Under the pieces are notes generated by a model. It was not told the origin of the DNA and ran no database searches. It saw only the letters and a program-made list of their open reading frames with translations. A program made the translations under genes and the position numbers. This document shows, in pieces, positions 52,855 to 62,559 of a stretch of 64,000 bases of DNA. Positions within the stretch are counted from its first letter, which is position 1, and every line of letters starts with the position of its first letter. This DNA is from Micrasema longulum (Eukaryota; Arthropoda; Insecta; Trichoptera; Brachycentridae). The DNA is taken from NCBI GenBank assembly GCA_022494885.1, contig JAGVSM010004242.1:101035-165034 (forward strand), written 5' to 3'.

Positions 52855-53225
52855 ACTCATTGGTGTTCGCATACATAATTCTGATATTCCGAATGAATTC
52901 GGTCTATTTATCCCTGATAATTATCTTCGACAAAGGCAACACAAGTTATTATATCTACCACGATGCAGAACCAACCTGCCAATGGTTATGCCGGTAGGAA
53001 GAGCAATTGTGTTATTCAATCGTATCGCCTCGGATGTCAATATATTTCACGACAGTGGCATTATCTTAGGAGGGCAATTTCAAAATTGTAATATGCATGT
53101 CAATTTTACATGACAATTTACTTTTTTTTCTCTTTTCTATTTAATAAACCTGATATGTATATTTTGTAATGTGTTGAAAAGTAATTTGATACTCTGTAAT
53201 GTTCTCAATTTAACTAAAAATAAAT
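52855..53225 (+). pseudogene. Jockey-like LINE C-terminal fragment and tail
   Basis: Within the 163-codon frame only the second half is meaningful: IGVRIHNSDIPNEFGLFIPD, LRQRQHKLLYLPRCRTNLPM, VMPVGRAIVLFNRIASDVNI and FHDSGIILGG. The pattern LLxxPxxRTNxxxxSPixRxxxxxN matches the end of jockey-like proteins (compare the 51.6 kb fragment). The first half of that frame only reads through the oppositely oriented fragment at 52.56-52.84 kb. The tail ends AAAATAAATAAATG near 53225. Confidence 0.65.
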
Positions 53226-53414
53226 AAATGAAATGAATTGAAACCAACGCAGAGCTCCTTTCTAGATTTTGTCAATAAGCTTATCTCAGCCTTACATAAT
53301 TTATCCTTACATCTATCGTACATAGTTTTATTTATTTACTTATTTAACACTTTATATTGATTTACAATTAAAACCACGTGCTTTGTATAAAAAAGATTAC
53401 ATAAAGATATTTAA

Positions 53415-53570
53415 GTGCTAGTATTTTGTCCCGTGTCGCAGTCGGCAGTGAGCACATTTCTATTAGTTTTTGTAGTATGTAGTGCTGGCCGAAACGTCGG
53501 AACAAACCAACCAACACACACGGTATCACTTAAAAAAGAAACTTATTGATAACAGTGACCATAAAAACCT
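53415..53570 (+). mobile_element. PLE tail fragment with an inverted junction
   Basis: GCCGAAACGTCGGAACAAAC, ACACACGGTATCACTTAAAA and GAAACTTATTGATAACAGTG match the end of the PLE at 57.5-57.6 kb. The part before it (CCCGTGTCGCAGTCGGCAGT, TTTTTGTAGTATGTAGTG) is the reverse complement of 57420-57490. It is therefore a small foldback, like the palindrome at 46.3 kb. Confidence 0.7.
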
Positions 53571-53729
53571 TTGCACCTAAACTTTGAAAATGTTTTTTTT
53601 TATGGAACAAATAAAAAAAAGTGAAAAAAATTAAATTTAAAGAATAAACTATCGTTTCAAAGTATAAAAGCTGATTTTTTTATTGATGCGCGTGACATTC
53701 TGACAGAATTATTTCACAAAAAAATAAAA

Positions 53730-53830
53730 GGTTCTTCCAGACTAGATGGTTTTATCAATTATAATTTTAGTCGATCTATTTTTTTTAAACAAGAACTGGA
53801 TTCAACTTTTGGGAGTTATAATTTTTTACA
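53730..53830 (+). repeat. IRE-1 terminal segment, degenerate
   Basis: TTATCAATTATAATTTTAGT, then AACAAGAACTGGATTCAACT, TTTGGGAGTTATAATTTTT follow the IRE-1 start with many changes. Confidence 0.4.
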
Positions 53831-53914
53831 AATTTCACTTTGTAATATAAATTGCGTGGACTAGAGTACAGTAGTCAAACAAAGAGAATAAAAAATAAGG
53901 CAACTTTTAAAGCT

Positions 53915-54005
53915 CTCCCATAATTAAAAATTTACCTTTCAAAATCACCTCGAGACGTCATAGAAACTCAATTTCACGGAGGTAATTATTCCTATGCTGA
54001 AATAG
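53915..54005 (+). repeat. REP-5, copy 1
   Basis: AAGCTCTCCCATAATTAAAA, TTTACCTTTCAAAATCACCT, GAGACGTCATAGAAACTCAA match 55.81-55.91 kb (ATAGCTCTCTGATAATAAAG, TTTACCTCTCAGAATCCTCT, AGACGCCATCGACACTTGAC). The class is unknown. Confidence 0.5.
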
Positions 54006-54119
54006 AGCAATCTTAAATTCTCCTAATTAAAGAAACGAAGAACGAAAATGGGCTTTATATCCATTTTCAAAATGCTCTATGCTATATCTCCCATTTCTCT
54101 TACGATTAATTTATTTTTA

Positions 54120-54480
54120 CGTTCCCAACCGTGTCACTAGAAGTTAAAATTTTCTGTTTATCAAATTTTCTAAGAGCAACTTTTGTTTTTATGCCCCAAT
54201 GTCCAGAATGTTAAGATTAGTCAGTTCGTCGCACAAGTTGGAATGCTTTTGGTTGTACCTTCGCACTTTCAGAATTTTTTTTCGCCATTAACACAGTATG
54301 AGATGTAGAAGGATTAGTATGGCTTAGCTCAAAATCTTGTTTGTTGATCGTGTTCTTAAATATATTATATACCATTATTGTATTGTCCTTGTTTGTCATT
54401 GCCATATAGTTTGATGTTTTTTTTGTTCAGTTTTCTGTTTATTCTTTCTTCATACAAGGGTTGTAATTCGTGAAGGCTAA
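54120..54480 (+). mobile_element. PLE terminal-region fragment, plus strand
   Basis: CGTTCCCAACCGTGTCACTA, GCAACTTTTGTTTTTATGCC, CAATGTCCAGAATGTTAAGA, GTCAGTTCGTCGCACAAGTT and TGTATTGTCCTTGTTTGTCA match in order the reverse complement of 61.38-61.69 kb, which is contiguous with a PLE tail. No coding frame is recognisable. Confidence 0.6.
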
Positions 54481-54834
54481 AAACTTTATAAATAAATGTA
54501 ATATATATATTTTATTGTTCACTATGTTAATGATAATTAGGTTTATTGGATTAATTACGTTTTTTTATTGTTATTATTATGTTAGCTTTGTTTAATAGCT
54601 AATCTTAGGCATGTTTCACATTTTGTAAAATGTTTCCCTCAACACGGGACACCTCAGTGAGGGGACATTATTCTGTATAAAAAAATAATACAAACCATGT
54701 AAAAGTATAAATAAATAAATATGTAAATTTTTTAAAAAATATATTTATTTAATATACAAATGATGCGTTAATTCTAACTCGATTGTATTTTTCAAATATT
54801 TTTTAATATTTTAAAAATATATAAGCGTTATTTG

Positions 54835-54955
54835 TTGTGAAAGTTACACAGTGTGTAAAGTGGCCACATAAACCAGTCAATAACTAGTCATAAGCCCTGT
54901 AAATGCCTAGACTTCTATGTTCCATTCTATACAATGTTCTTCATCGCTGATCAAA
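54835..54955 (-). repeat. IRE-1 body, minus orientation
   Basis: GTTACACAGTGTGTAAAGTG, CATAAACCAGTCAATAACTA, GTCATAAGCCCTGTAAATGC and ATGTTCTTCATCGCTG are the reverse of the body. The next copy begins within a few bases in the opposite direction. Confidence 0.7.
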
Positions 54956-55520
54956 ATTTGTTACAACAGAGAGGGAAAACATTTTCGAGGTGGGAATATG
55001 GAAGTCTGGGCATTTACAGGGCTTATGACCTTTTATTGGTAGGTCAAGGTGGCCACTTTAAACACTGTGTAACATTTACCATTCTGCCCATGTTTTATCA
55101 TCCTCAGTTCCTTAACTCTTCCATCCGAGGGGACATCCTTAAGCCTACTATCCACCCGCAGCTGTTATAGAGTCCTGAGGGACTCTCTGTCAGCTGCGCA
55201 TAGAGGAAAATTATTATAAATATTCCTAAGGAATACAAACTCTATGCAGATTAAGAAGGGTGTAGGAGGATGTGTGGACAGAGGGCAACATGTCGTCCTC
55301 ACCCCTCAGGATTCCCTCAATGCCTCTGTTTTTTGTATACAATAATATGTATTTACACAAACAATTGACATAAATAAACGTAACTAAAAACTCTTCCATC
55401 TGTCGACTTTTGTGTAGTAGAGGAGCTGAAACCTTTATCATGTGGGTGAGATTCATCCCGTCGGACCTAATCACCTACTAGGCAACGCCTGAAAACAATT
55501 TTGCAAGTTTTCTTCTTTTA
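54956..55520 (+). repeat. IRE-1 repeat, long form, split by a 263-bp insert
   Basis: TGTTACAACAGAGAGGGAAA, GGAATATGGAAGTCTGGGCA, up to AACTCTTCCATC at 55125; then, after the insert, AACTCTTCCATCTGTCGACT, GAGCTGAAACCTTTATCATG, CCTACTAGGCAACGCCTGAA to about 55520. Confidence 0.85.
55126..55388. mobile_element. 263-bp insert with perfect 12-bp target duplication
   Basis: The IRE-1 phrase AACTCTTCCATC occurs at 55114-55125 and exactly again at 55389-55400. The insert opens CGAGGGGACATCCTTAAGCC, has GC-rich paired words (AGTCCTGAGGGACT; CAGCTGTTATAG and GTCAGCTGCGCAT; CATGTCGTCCTCACCCCTCA), and ends TAAATAAACGTAACTAAA. The A-rich right end and the 12-bp duplication suit a short retroposed element in plus orientation, such as a SINE or truncated LINE. 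No tRNA head is visible. Confidence 0.8.
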
Positions 55521-55524
55521 CAAG

Positions 55525-55700
55525 TTAGCAGATTCAACATTTTTTTGAGTGTGTCTAAATACTTGCAGACAGGCTGGATTTCCTCTCTCCATGTTTTTCC
55601 TCTGTGTTGCAACAAATTTACATCAGAGTAGCTCCCTAGGGATGAAATCCAACCTGTTTGTTAGTATTTGGACATACTCAAAACATTGTTTCTTCATCTC
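55525..55700. repeat. IRE-1 terminal segments, inverted pair
   Basis: TCAACATTTTTTTGAGTGTG, TGCAGACAGGCTGGATTTCC on the left and GGGATGAAATCCAACCTGTT, ATTTGGACATACTCAAAACA on the right form a short inverted pair with almost no body between. Confidence 0.7.
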
Positions 55701-55809
55701 TGTTGTAATATATTAATAAAGTTATTTATAGTATTCAAAAAGGTTTACCTTCACGAGCGTTATAATTTAATGCCTGACTTGAGTAGTAAAACATGAAGCT
55801 TGAGAGATT

Positions 55810-55905
55810 AGACAACTTGAATAGCTCTCTGATAATAAAGCATTTACCTCTCAGAATCCTCTCAAGACGCCATCGACACTTGACTTTGCCTCAGAGATGA
55901 AACAG
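55810..55905 (+). repeat. REP-5, copy 2
   Basis: Second copy of the repeat at 53.92 kb, about 70% alike by eye, same orientation. Confidence 0.5.
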
Positions 55906-56099
55906 TAACCCTCCCTTTGACCCGAAGGTTTGAAATCGGTAGCTTTAGTTGCTAAAATGATCACAAACATAGGATTTCGATTAAGTACTGGAGATTGAAA
56001 TTCGAGAATTTTGGTTTACTACAGGCGGTACTCAAATATTTCATTTATTTACGTAGAATATCTTTACAATTTATTTTCTTATAAACATTTTTCTCAGCG

Positions 56100-56545
56100 T
56101 TGCATGCCACTCACATACTTTTGATATTTGAAAGTGTTTTAGTTCCCCACATTGATGATTGCTCCAGTGTTTTACATTTGAGTAATGAGGAAGATCTAAA
56201 AAGACTCCTAATAATACAAAACAAAGCGATAACGATAATATTAAGATGTGGTAGACGCAAGAAAATTAATAAAATGATTAAACTTCTAGATATTATGACA
56301 GTTGGTCAAATAATCAAATGGAATGCTGCTTATAAAACTTACAAAATTGTTTAAGGAATTGATGCGAGATATTTCCAAAACAAACTAGAAAAAAAAGAGT
56401 TATTTCACAACTATGCAACTAGAAGATCTAATAATGTAGAACTGAAAAAGAAATCAAAATCAATGTTCCAGCACTGCCTTACCTATAAGATAATAAAGTT
56501 GTTTGAAGAAATGCCAGAAAAAAAGTAAAAACATAAACTAGCTGA
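56100..56545 (+). pseudogene. LINE C-terminal fragment (R1/jockey-like)
   Basis: The 84-codon frame contains VLVPHIDDCSSVLHLSNEED, LKRLLIIQNKAITIILRCGR, IKLLDIMTVGQIIKWNAAYK. QNKAMRIILxCxRxxxIxxMLxxLxxMSVxQxI is a typical post-palm region of R1/jockey-like LINE proteins. A TAA at 56352-56354 interrupts it. The same frame continues GIDARYFQNKLEKKELFHNY, ATRRSNNVELKKKSKSMFQH, KIIKLFEEMPEKK, matching GIxPxYLxxKxxxxxxxHxYxTRxxxxxxxP and LYNxxPxE. A Helitron-like end lies just beyond. Confidence 0.75.
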
Positions 56546-56590
56546 CCCAATAGACGTTGTCCAGCCCGAACGTTGGTTTTCCTTGAAAAA
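56544..56590 (-). mobile_element. Helitron-like 3' end, minus strand
   Basis: On the minus strand: CCAACGTTCGGGCTGGACAA, CGTCTATTGGGTCA, then GCTAGTTT. The CTAGT terminus after a GC-rich stretch with hairpin potential fits Helitrons. The related scrap at 48.23 kb shows it is a repeated end. Confidence 0.45.
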
Positions 56591-56729
56591 ATACCTTTTT
56601 TTAAATAAGAAGGTACCTAGGAATTTGCTTTTGATGAAATTTCTAAACTAAAAGTTGTTAAAATTCATAATTATATTAAATTTAAGTAAGTATTTGTTTA
56701 TAATTGAATTCTAAACAAATACTTACTTA

Positions 56730-56732
56730 ATC

Positions 56733-56763
<31 letters not shown>

Positions 56764-56790
56764 TAAATAATAATAAATAATACTTACTTA
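56730..56790. repeat. (TAA)n microsatellite
   Basis: About ten ATA units followed by variant AAT-rich units. Confidence 0.85.
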
Positions 56791-56984
56791 TAAATAAAAT
56801 AAAATATTTTTCAAACATCAAACTCCGGTCTCTTCACCAACAGAGGGGTGAACTTATGTAAGAATACGATTTTTTTAAATATATTAAATTTAATATAATT
56901 TTAGTCCTACCAAAAATCCAGTAAAAAGAAATAAATAGGTAGAAATTATAAAGAATTTAAGGAAAGAATCTGATTGAGATCCAC

Positions 56985-57620
56985 AAAAAATTAATGATGT
57001 TTGTAAACATGTTACTGACAGGATAGCCTAAGTGCTAAAGAAACATAATATTAGAACAACGTTTTGGACTGTAGGTAAAATAAAGAAACGTTTATTGAGC
57101 CCAAAAGATAAGAATCCCCTGGAAACGAAAGCTTATAAACTAAGTTGCCAAGGATGTGATAAAGTGTACATAGGACAAACAGGGCGCACAGCAAAGAAAA
57201 GGATTAACGAACACAAAAAGGGGTGTAAACTTGGGCATCCTGACAAATCTGCAATAGTGGAACACTTTATAGACATCGGACATTTTTTCGCATTTGAACC
57301 GAAAATGTTGCATAAACCCAGTAATTACAATGCATGAATAATAAAAGAAGCAATTGAAATACACAGACACCCAAAGAACATAAACAAAGACAACGGGCTG
57401 AAATTAAACTCAACATAGTTCCCAGCACTACATACTACAAAAATGAATATAAATGTGTCTACTGCTGACTGCGGCACGGTACAAATTACTAGTACTTGTG
57501 AGCTCACACTTTTTTCTGCAAAACCCTCAGTTTACCCTGAAAATGGCTCCTGCAATGGTAGCAAAAACGTCGGAACAAATCCAACACACACGGTATCACC
57601 CGAAAAAGAAACATATTAAA
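56985..57620 (+). pseudogene. Penelope-like element 3' end with GIY-YIG endonuclease domain
   Basis: The frame 57032-57337 (101 codons) reads LKKHNIRTTFWTVGKIKKRL, LSPKDKNPLETKAYKLSCQG, CDKVYIGQTGRTAKKRINEH. The GIY-YIG nuclease signature is seen at Y35 (YKLSC), YIG 46-48, catalytic R52, H61 and E77 of this frame. The CxxC pair (C39, C42) and later H84 fit the zinc-binding residues of PLE endonucleases. After TGA at 57335-57337, KEAIEIHRHPKNINKDNGLK, LNST continues, as in PLE C-termini. Upstream, VCKHVTDRIA extends the domain beyond an in-frame TAA. The reverse transcriptase is missing. The 3' untranslated part contains CCCTGAAAATGGCTCCTGCA, AAAACGTCGGAACAAATCC and ends ACACACGGTATCACCCG. Confidence 0.85.
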
Positions 57621-57984
57621 TGATTCTCTTTTAGGTTAACATTTTAAAGCATATCTCATCTGTTGGAAACCAACGTTGTAATATCGGTCTAATTGTTTGT
57701 GTTTTCTCACATAGTCATTTTTTATTTACCTTACCTATAAATTTTGATATGGTTCTGCGATAGAAGATAAACATTTATTGATGTGGGTGAAATTCGTTTT
57801 ATTTAATACCTAATAGACAACGCCTGACGATACTTTTCAATTTTTAAACTTCGTTTCATACCTGGGCTGGCATTCTGAACGGTATAGCGCGCGTAGACAA
57901 CACTTTGTTATCGCGTATCTAGTACGTTAAATGCGCTAAAAGCATTTTTCACGCGTTATACGAGTACCGTTCAAAATATCACTC

Positions 57985-58205
57985 CAGTTAGTTTGATCAA
58001 CAATATTTCGAAAATAATTTTTAAAAATAATTGCAGGATTTCACTTTCTATAAGTCATCACGATTGGTAGGAATGCATAGGCAGAATGTTGAATGTTTCA
58101 GAGTCTGTGAAGGTGAAGTGGTCTCTAGAACCAGTTAACAGTTCGTAAATATCTTAAATTTCATATACCTGTCTCAAAAATGTTTTTTTTTGCTGTTTCA
58201 ATAAA
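57985..58205 (-). repeat. IRE-1 fragments, diverged
   Basis: TTGATCAACAATATTTCGAA and GCAGGATTTCACTTTCTATA resemble the terminal segment. AGGCAGAATGTTGAATGTTT, GAACCAGTTAACAGTTCGTA and CTCAAAAATGTTTTTTTTTG resemble the inverted body. Confidence 0.5.
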
Positions 58206-59690
58206 GTTAAAAAATATCGAAGGCAAGTAATTAATATTTTACCAGCCAAAAATGTGCATTAGCAACAACCAGCAATAATAAACGTTAATAAGCATCACTA
58301 CTTACATATGGAAGTTGTAGGGAGGTTTACATTCCATTTAATTTATCTAGGTAGGCCCATTCCTTGTACTAGCTTAACCCTAGACTGAATAGATTCGTTT
58401 CTACAAGAGCTTAAAGGATCAAACAAGCCTGTCTACAGACATGACCAACTAATATTGCAATGGTACCGCTGTATACATATATGTATGTATTTTAATGTCA
58501 CAATCTTGAGAGAATGTTCATGGGATTAAAAAAAAATATTTCATAAATATTTAGAATCGTAAAAATAAATAGAGAAAAACTTGTATCTTTAATTATTAAC
58601 TTAAAAAAATGATACCAACAAGTTTACAAAAAGAAAGTTTAGTGTTATGGAAAATTGGAATTAAAAAGTGTGTTTCTACAAGCGGTTAACATTATAGCAT
58701 TTAATTGAACGGCGAAGTTTTTCAAAAAAAAAAAACATTTTAAAAATCGGTTTTGATAAAAGTTTCATGCTATGAACGACGTCACAAGTTCATACGATTC
58801 AACAAATCAATTTCTGAGTTGACATGTGCTGGATTTCAGGATTCCGGTAAGCCATTTATTTCAACATTTTGTGTATTTTGACGGCCACGCAGTTCTTCAT
58901 TTAAATGTGACGACAACTCACTGAAGAGAACTAGTGACGTCACGGGCGGGGTAGTTTAAAAATTAAGATATTTAAAAAAATCTTCAATACGGCGATTAGA
59001 ACACGATACAATTATTTTTCTTGCCTTGTTTGATAATCTATTAACAACATTTTTTAAATATATATGTAAAAACCATTGAACTTCCTTGCTAACTTAGAGA
59101 ATCAAAATCTATTTTGACCATTTATTGTATCGATATAATAAATATTTAATATATAACTTGGGTCTCAAAACATAAACCCTAATATTTGAGTAAAAAAATA
59201 TTCTTCAATTAAAAACTGCTCTTGTTGGTAACGATGTTTTGACGAGCATGGCTGGATATGATCCATTAAAATTAAGTTACATTCATATACCTCGTGTGTT
59301 CAAGTGGATGAAGATTACAGTCCTGTATGTGAAATAGAATCAGAACCCTGGAGGAGTGTTTTCGACTAAAGAAAAAAAGTTTGTATTACGAAAAACATGT
59401 GAAATTACGCAATGTCAAAATATAAATGTTGTATGTCCGACAATGCCAGAATTCATGTCACAGATTAATGATACAGAACCGCCATTACGTACTTTTGTAG
59501 CTCTAAAACTTTTAGTCTCTGGTTTGGCGTGAAGATAATACTCACATGCCATTTGTTAAACCAAACTAAGTACCTACCAGTTGTGAGGTAGTGTAAAAAG
59601 ATTATTAATGTGATTTGCGGTAGAACTGTTTCAGTTAGACGTAATACGAAGCTTGTTCTAAACTGTTGCTCAATCACCTACAAGAATAAA
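58206..59690. other. AT-rich stretch, nothing recognised
   Basis: No coding frame or repeat family could be supported. Two GACGTCAC words (about 58780 and 58934) are close to the CRE consensus, but nothing else marks a promoter. Confidence 0.3.
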
Positions 59691-59697
59691 ATTTGAA

Positions 59698-59850
59698 AAA
59701 CAATTTCAAAGTTTATTTCAACAGAAAGGTAAACCATTTTTGAGAAGGAAATATGGAGTTCTATGCATTTACATGACTTATGACCTGTCATTGGCCGTTT
59801 TAGCGGTCACATTACAACTACATAACATCTGGCATTCGTCCTATGGTTGA
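59698..59850 (+). repeat. IRE-1 body, diverged
   Basis: TTTATTTCAACAGAAAGGTA, AAATATGGAGTTCTATGCAT, CTTATGACCTGTCATTGGCC follow the body start; the rest is eroded. Confidence 0.65.
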
Positions 59851-60039
59851 AAATTCAGATTTTTTTTTTGTTTTATTATTATACTTTTTGAAATACTTTT
59901 TATACAAAATTTATTTAAGAGTTTTCGTCTTTTCAGAAACAGAACAGTTTTAAATAATATTTATTTTTTTATTTTCACATGCAATTCAACACCTTCACTC
60001 TTTGGCTGTTGACATCTGTGTAAGAAACACTAGTTTTTG

Positions 60040-60215
60040 TTGAATCAACAATATTTTGGGTATGTATAAATTTTTGTGGACAGGGCTGAATTCCACTCTC
60101 TTGGGAGCGTTAGATAATTATCACTGTAAAAGTATAGAATTTCATATTCTCTTCTTAAAAATGTTATCTTTCCCTGCTGAAATAAATTTAACACTCTTTT
60201 TACTACCTTAGGGGT
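60040..60215. repeat. IRE-1 terminal segments, inverted pair
   Basis: AATCAACAATATTTTGGGTA, GTGGACAGGGCTGAATTCCA on the left, then the inverted AGAATTTCATATTCTCTTCT, CTTTCCCTGCTGAAATAAAT on the right. Confidence 0.6.
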
Positions 60216-60279
60216 GTAAATATTAAAAATTTGAACCCTAAACTCCAGTGAGAGATGTCCATTTTTGTCAGGCAACGCT

Positions 60280-60359
60280 GATTACGTGTGCCAATATCAT
60301 CATCAATATTTGCGACGGCCGTGAGCATTGAACCTAGGTTTTTGAATATTTGCACTTCG
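60280..60359 (-). pseudogene. Small LINE reverse transcriptase scrap
   Basis: On the minus strand EVQIFKNLGSMLTAVANIDD, DIGTRNQ matches the xxFxYLGSxLTxxGxIDxEIxxRI region of LINE reverse transcriptases. Only about 27 residues survive. Confidence 0.55.
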
Positions 60360-61204
60360 ATAAATATACACTTAAGTCTAATATTAATTATTTTTTTAAG
60401 TGTTTTAATTTTATATCGACATAAGATCTAATGATGACAAATTTAAATTTCATCACAAAACATCGCTAAATATTCAAAAAAAATCCTACATAACCCGTTG
60501 TTTAGTAAATTAGAAAATATATAAGGCCTGTTCAATTGTTTATTGATAAAAACATGTTTGTGACAGGACAATTGATATATATTCTATTAGTCGAAAAATC
60601 TGATAAATATGCAAGTACTCATACATACATATATTCGAATGTACAAATTGATAAGAAGAGGGTTTTGAACATAAATTTCAGAGAATCACTTCGAATACAG
60701 ACGTATGACATTATTCAATGCTGAGGGGCTGAGAGTTTGCTTTTTGTGGAACCCTTATCAAAAATCATTTGAAAAAGCTTTACTGTGAATAGAAGTTTAA
60801 AAAAAAACGACTTGTTAGCTTTTACGCGGGGTTTTCTAAAATGGCGAATTTCAACTAATCAATAAAAATGAAAATATACGTAGGTATATAATATTTCCGA
60901 GTTGAAATCTCCCATATTGCTTTCATGATATTTCAAAATTCAAAGAAGCTTTCACTTTTTCTAGATCGTATATTTCTTTATTCAATTACGAGATATCAAC
61001 ATATTCAAAGCCAACTGTTACATCCTGAATGACTAATTCTTTATTGGTTTTGAAATATGGCTCAGTAAAGTGAAATAAATACTGAATGTTTGAGGTCGTT
61101 AACAATAGAACATACTTTACAGGGACTTTAGTAAATTATCACTAATTCCTGACAAATGGTGTTATCTGAGCTTTTTAATCGGCCAACTTAGTGCGTAGGT
61201 TTTC

Positions 61205-61690
61205 ACTGTTACTGTTATCAATATGTATCTTTTTTGGGTGATCCCGTATTAAATAGATGCGTTCCGACATTTCAGCTACCATTGCAGGAGCATTCAGGGC
61301 TAACTGTGTTCCACCATTTAGCTTGAAATTTATTTATTTTGTATACGGCCTTAGCCAAACCAAATAGTAACGTAAATAAGAAACTGAACAAAAAGAACAT
61401 AAAACTATGTAGCAAAGGTCAATACAATAATAGTTTTCAATATATTCATAAAAACGAAAGACATTTATAACTTCGAGCTAAACCATGCCAATCCATCTTC
61501 ATCCCACACTGTTTTAGTGAAAAAGATTTCTACAAAAAGCCGGAAGATCTATCCCAAATAATTCCAAGTTATGTGACGAATTGACCAATCCACACATTAT
61601 GGACATTGAGGCATAAAAACAAAAGTTCCTTTTAGAAAATTTAATAAATATCAGATTTTGACTTCTAGTGACATTGTTGGGAACATGAAA
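61205..61690 (-). mobile_element. PLE tail and terminal region, minus strand
   Basis: On the minus strand: CCTGAATGCTCCTGCAATGG, TAGCTGAAATGTCGGAACGC, GGGATCACCCAAAAAAGATA, TTGATAACAGTAACAG match the PLE end at 57.52-57.60 kb and 53.5 kb. Its 5' side (61.38-61.69 kb) is homologous to 54.12-54.48 kb. Reading it for protein gives only short open stretches. Confidence 0.7.
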
Positions 61691-61904
61691 AAAAAAAATG
61701 ATTGCAACAGAGATTTGATATAACTTATATCATTAGTTTTTTTGAAAATACATATAAGGTCCATCTCAGTTCCACGTTTCTCCAATGAAGACAAATTTAG
61801 AGATTGCTTTATTTCGAAATAGGAATAATTACATATTTGTAATGACAGTATATGTTATTCCGCTAAAGCGTAAAATACATATTTTTTTATTGCGTTAAAC
61901 ATGT

Positions 61905-62420
61905 TGAATTTCGTACGTGCGGGAATTTGAAGGCATTTTTTTTTTTTGATCTGCAGCCGAAGCACATCGTCTTGTGGAGACTTGCGACGACCATGCACTG
62001 TCAAAACATGACCGGGCATTATAATCATCACCATCATCTCTGCTCGGTAGCTGATCAGCTGGGTGTGGTGTATTATGAGCTCCTCAAACCCAACGAAACT
62101 ATCACAGGGATCGCTATCAATTATAATTTATGTGTTTAGGTAGGCCTTTTAGGAAATTGAAGGAAAAACTGCCGCAATACGAATAGAGGCACCCTAAAGT
62201 AATTTTTCAGCATGACAACGCCTCTAGACACGTTGCAAGACAAGTCAAAACATAGTTGAAAACGGTCAAATGAGAAGTCATACCCCACATGCTGTATTCA
62301 CCGGACATTGCTCCTTGCGATTACAACTTGTTACAACCAATAGCTCAAGGAGGAGCCAATGAAAGCTTATCATACACCTTATTTCAAAAATTCCAGAAGA
62401 TTACTACCGTGATGCCAAAC
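61905..62420 (+). pseudogene. Mariner transposase relic
   Basis: One frame has DQLGVVYYELLKPNETITG (about 62053-62112), a near-exact mariner motif. After a frameshift, another frame gives KVIFQHDNASRHVARQVKT, a stop, then EVIPHMLYSPDIAPCDYNLL. The HDN aspartate (62214-62216) and the CDY aspartate (62319-62321) are separated by 34 residues, the D34D spacing that defines mariner. The expected first catalytic aspartate lies upstream in a decayed part. Two stops and a frameshift kill the gene. No terminal repeats or TA flanks were found. Downstream sequence to 62540 is only weakly similar. Confidence 0.85.
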
Positions 62421-62559
62421 ATTGAGCAAAGACAAAAACAGTTAAAAAAGTTATCCAAACAATGTCAAAATCACTTTGACTTTTTGTTATTTACTTACCC
62501 ACATTTACATAATACCTACTACTTCAATTTTTCGCCTTAGACTGTTATAAATTTTCAAA

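Noticed and set aside
58780..58945. Two GACGTCAC words as a CRE-type promoter
   Set aside because: Two short words in 1.5 kb without a gene, TATA context or other support are compatible with chance.
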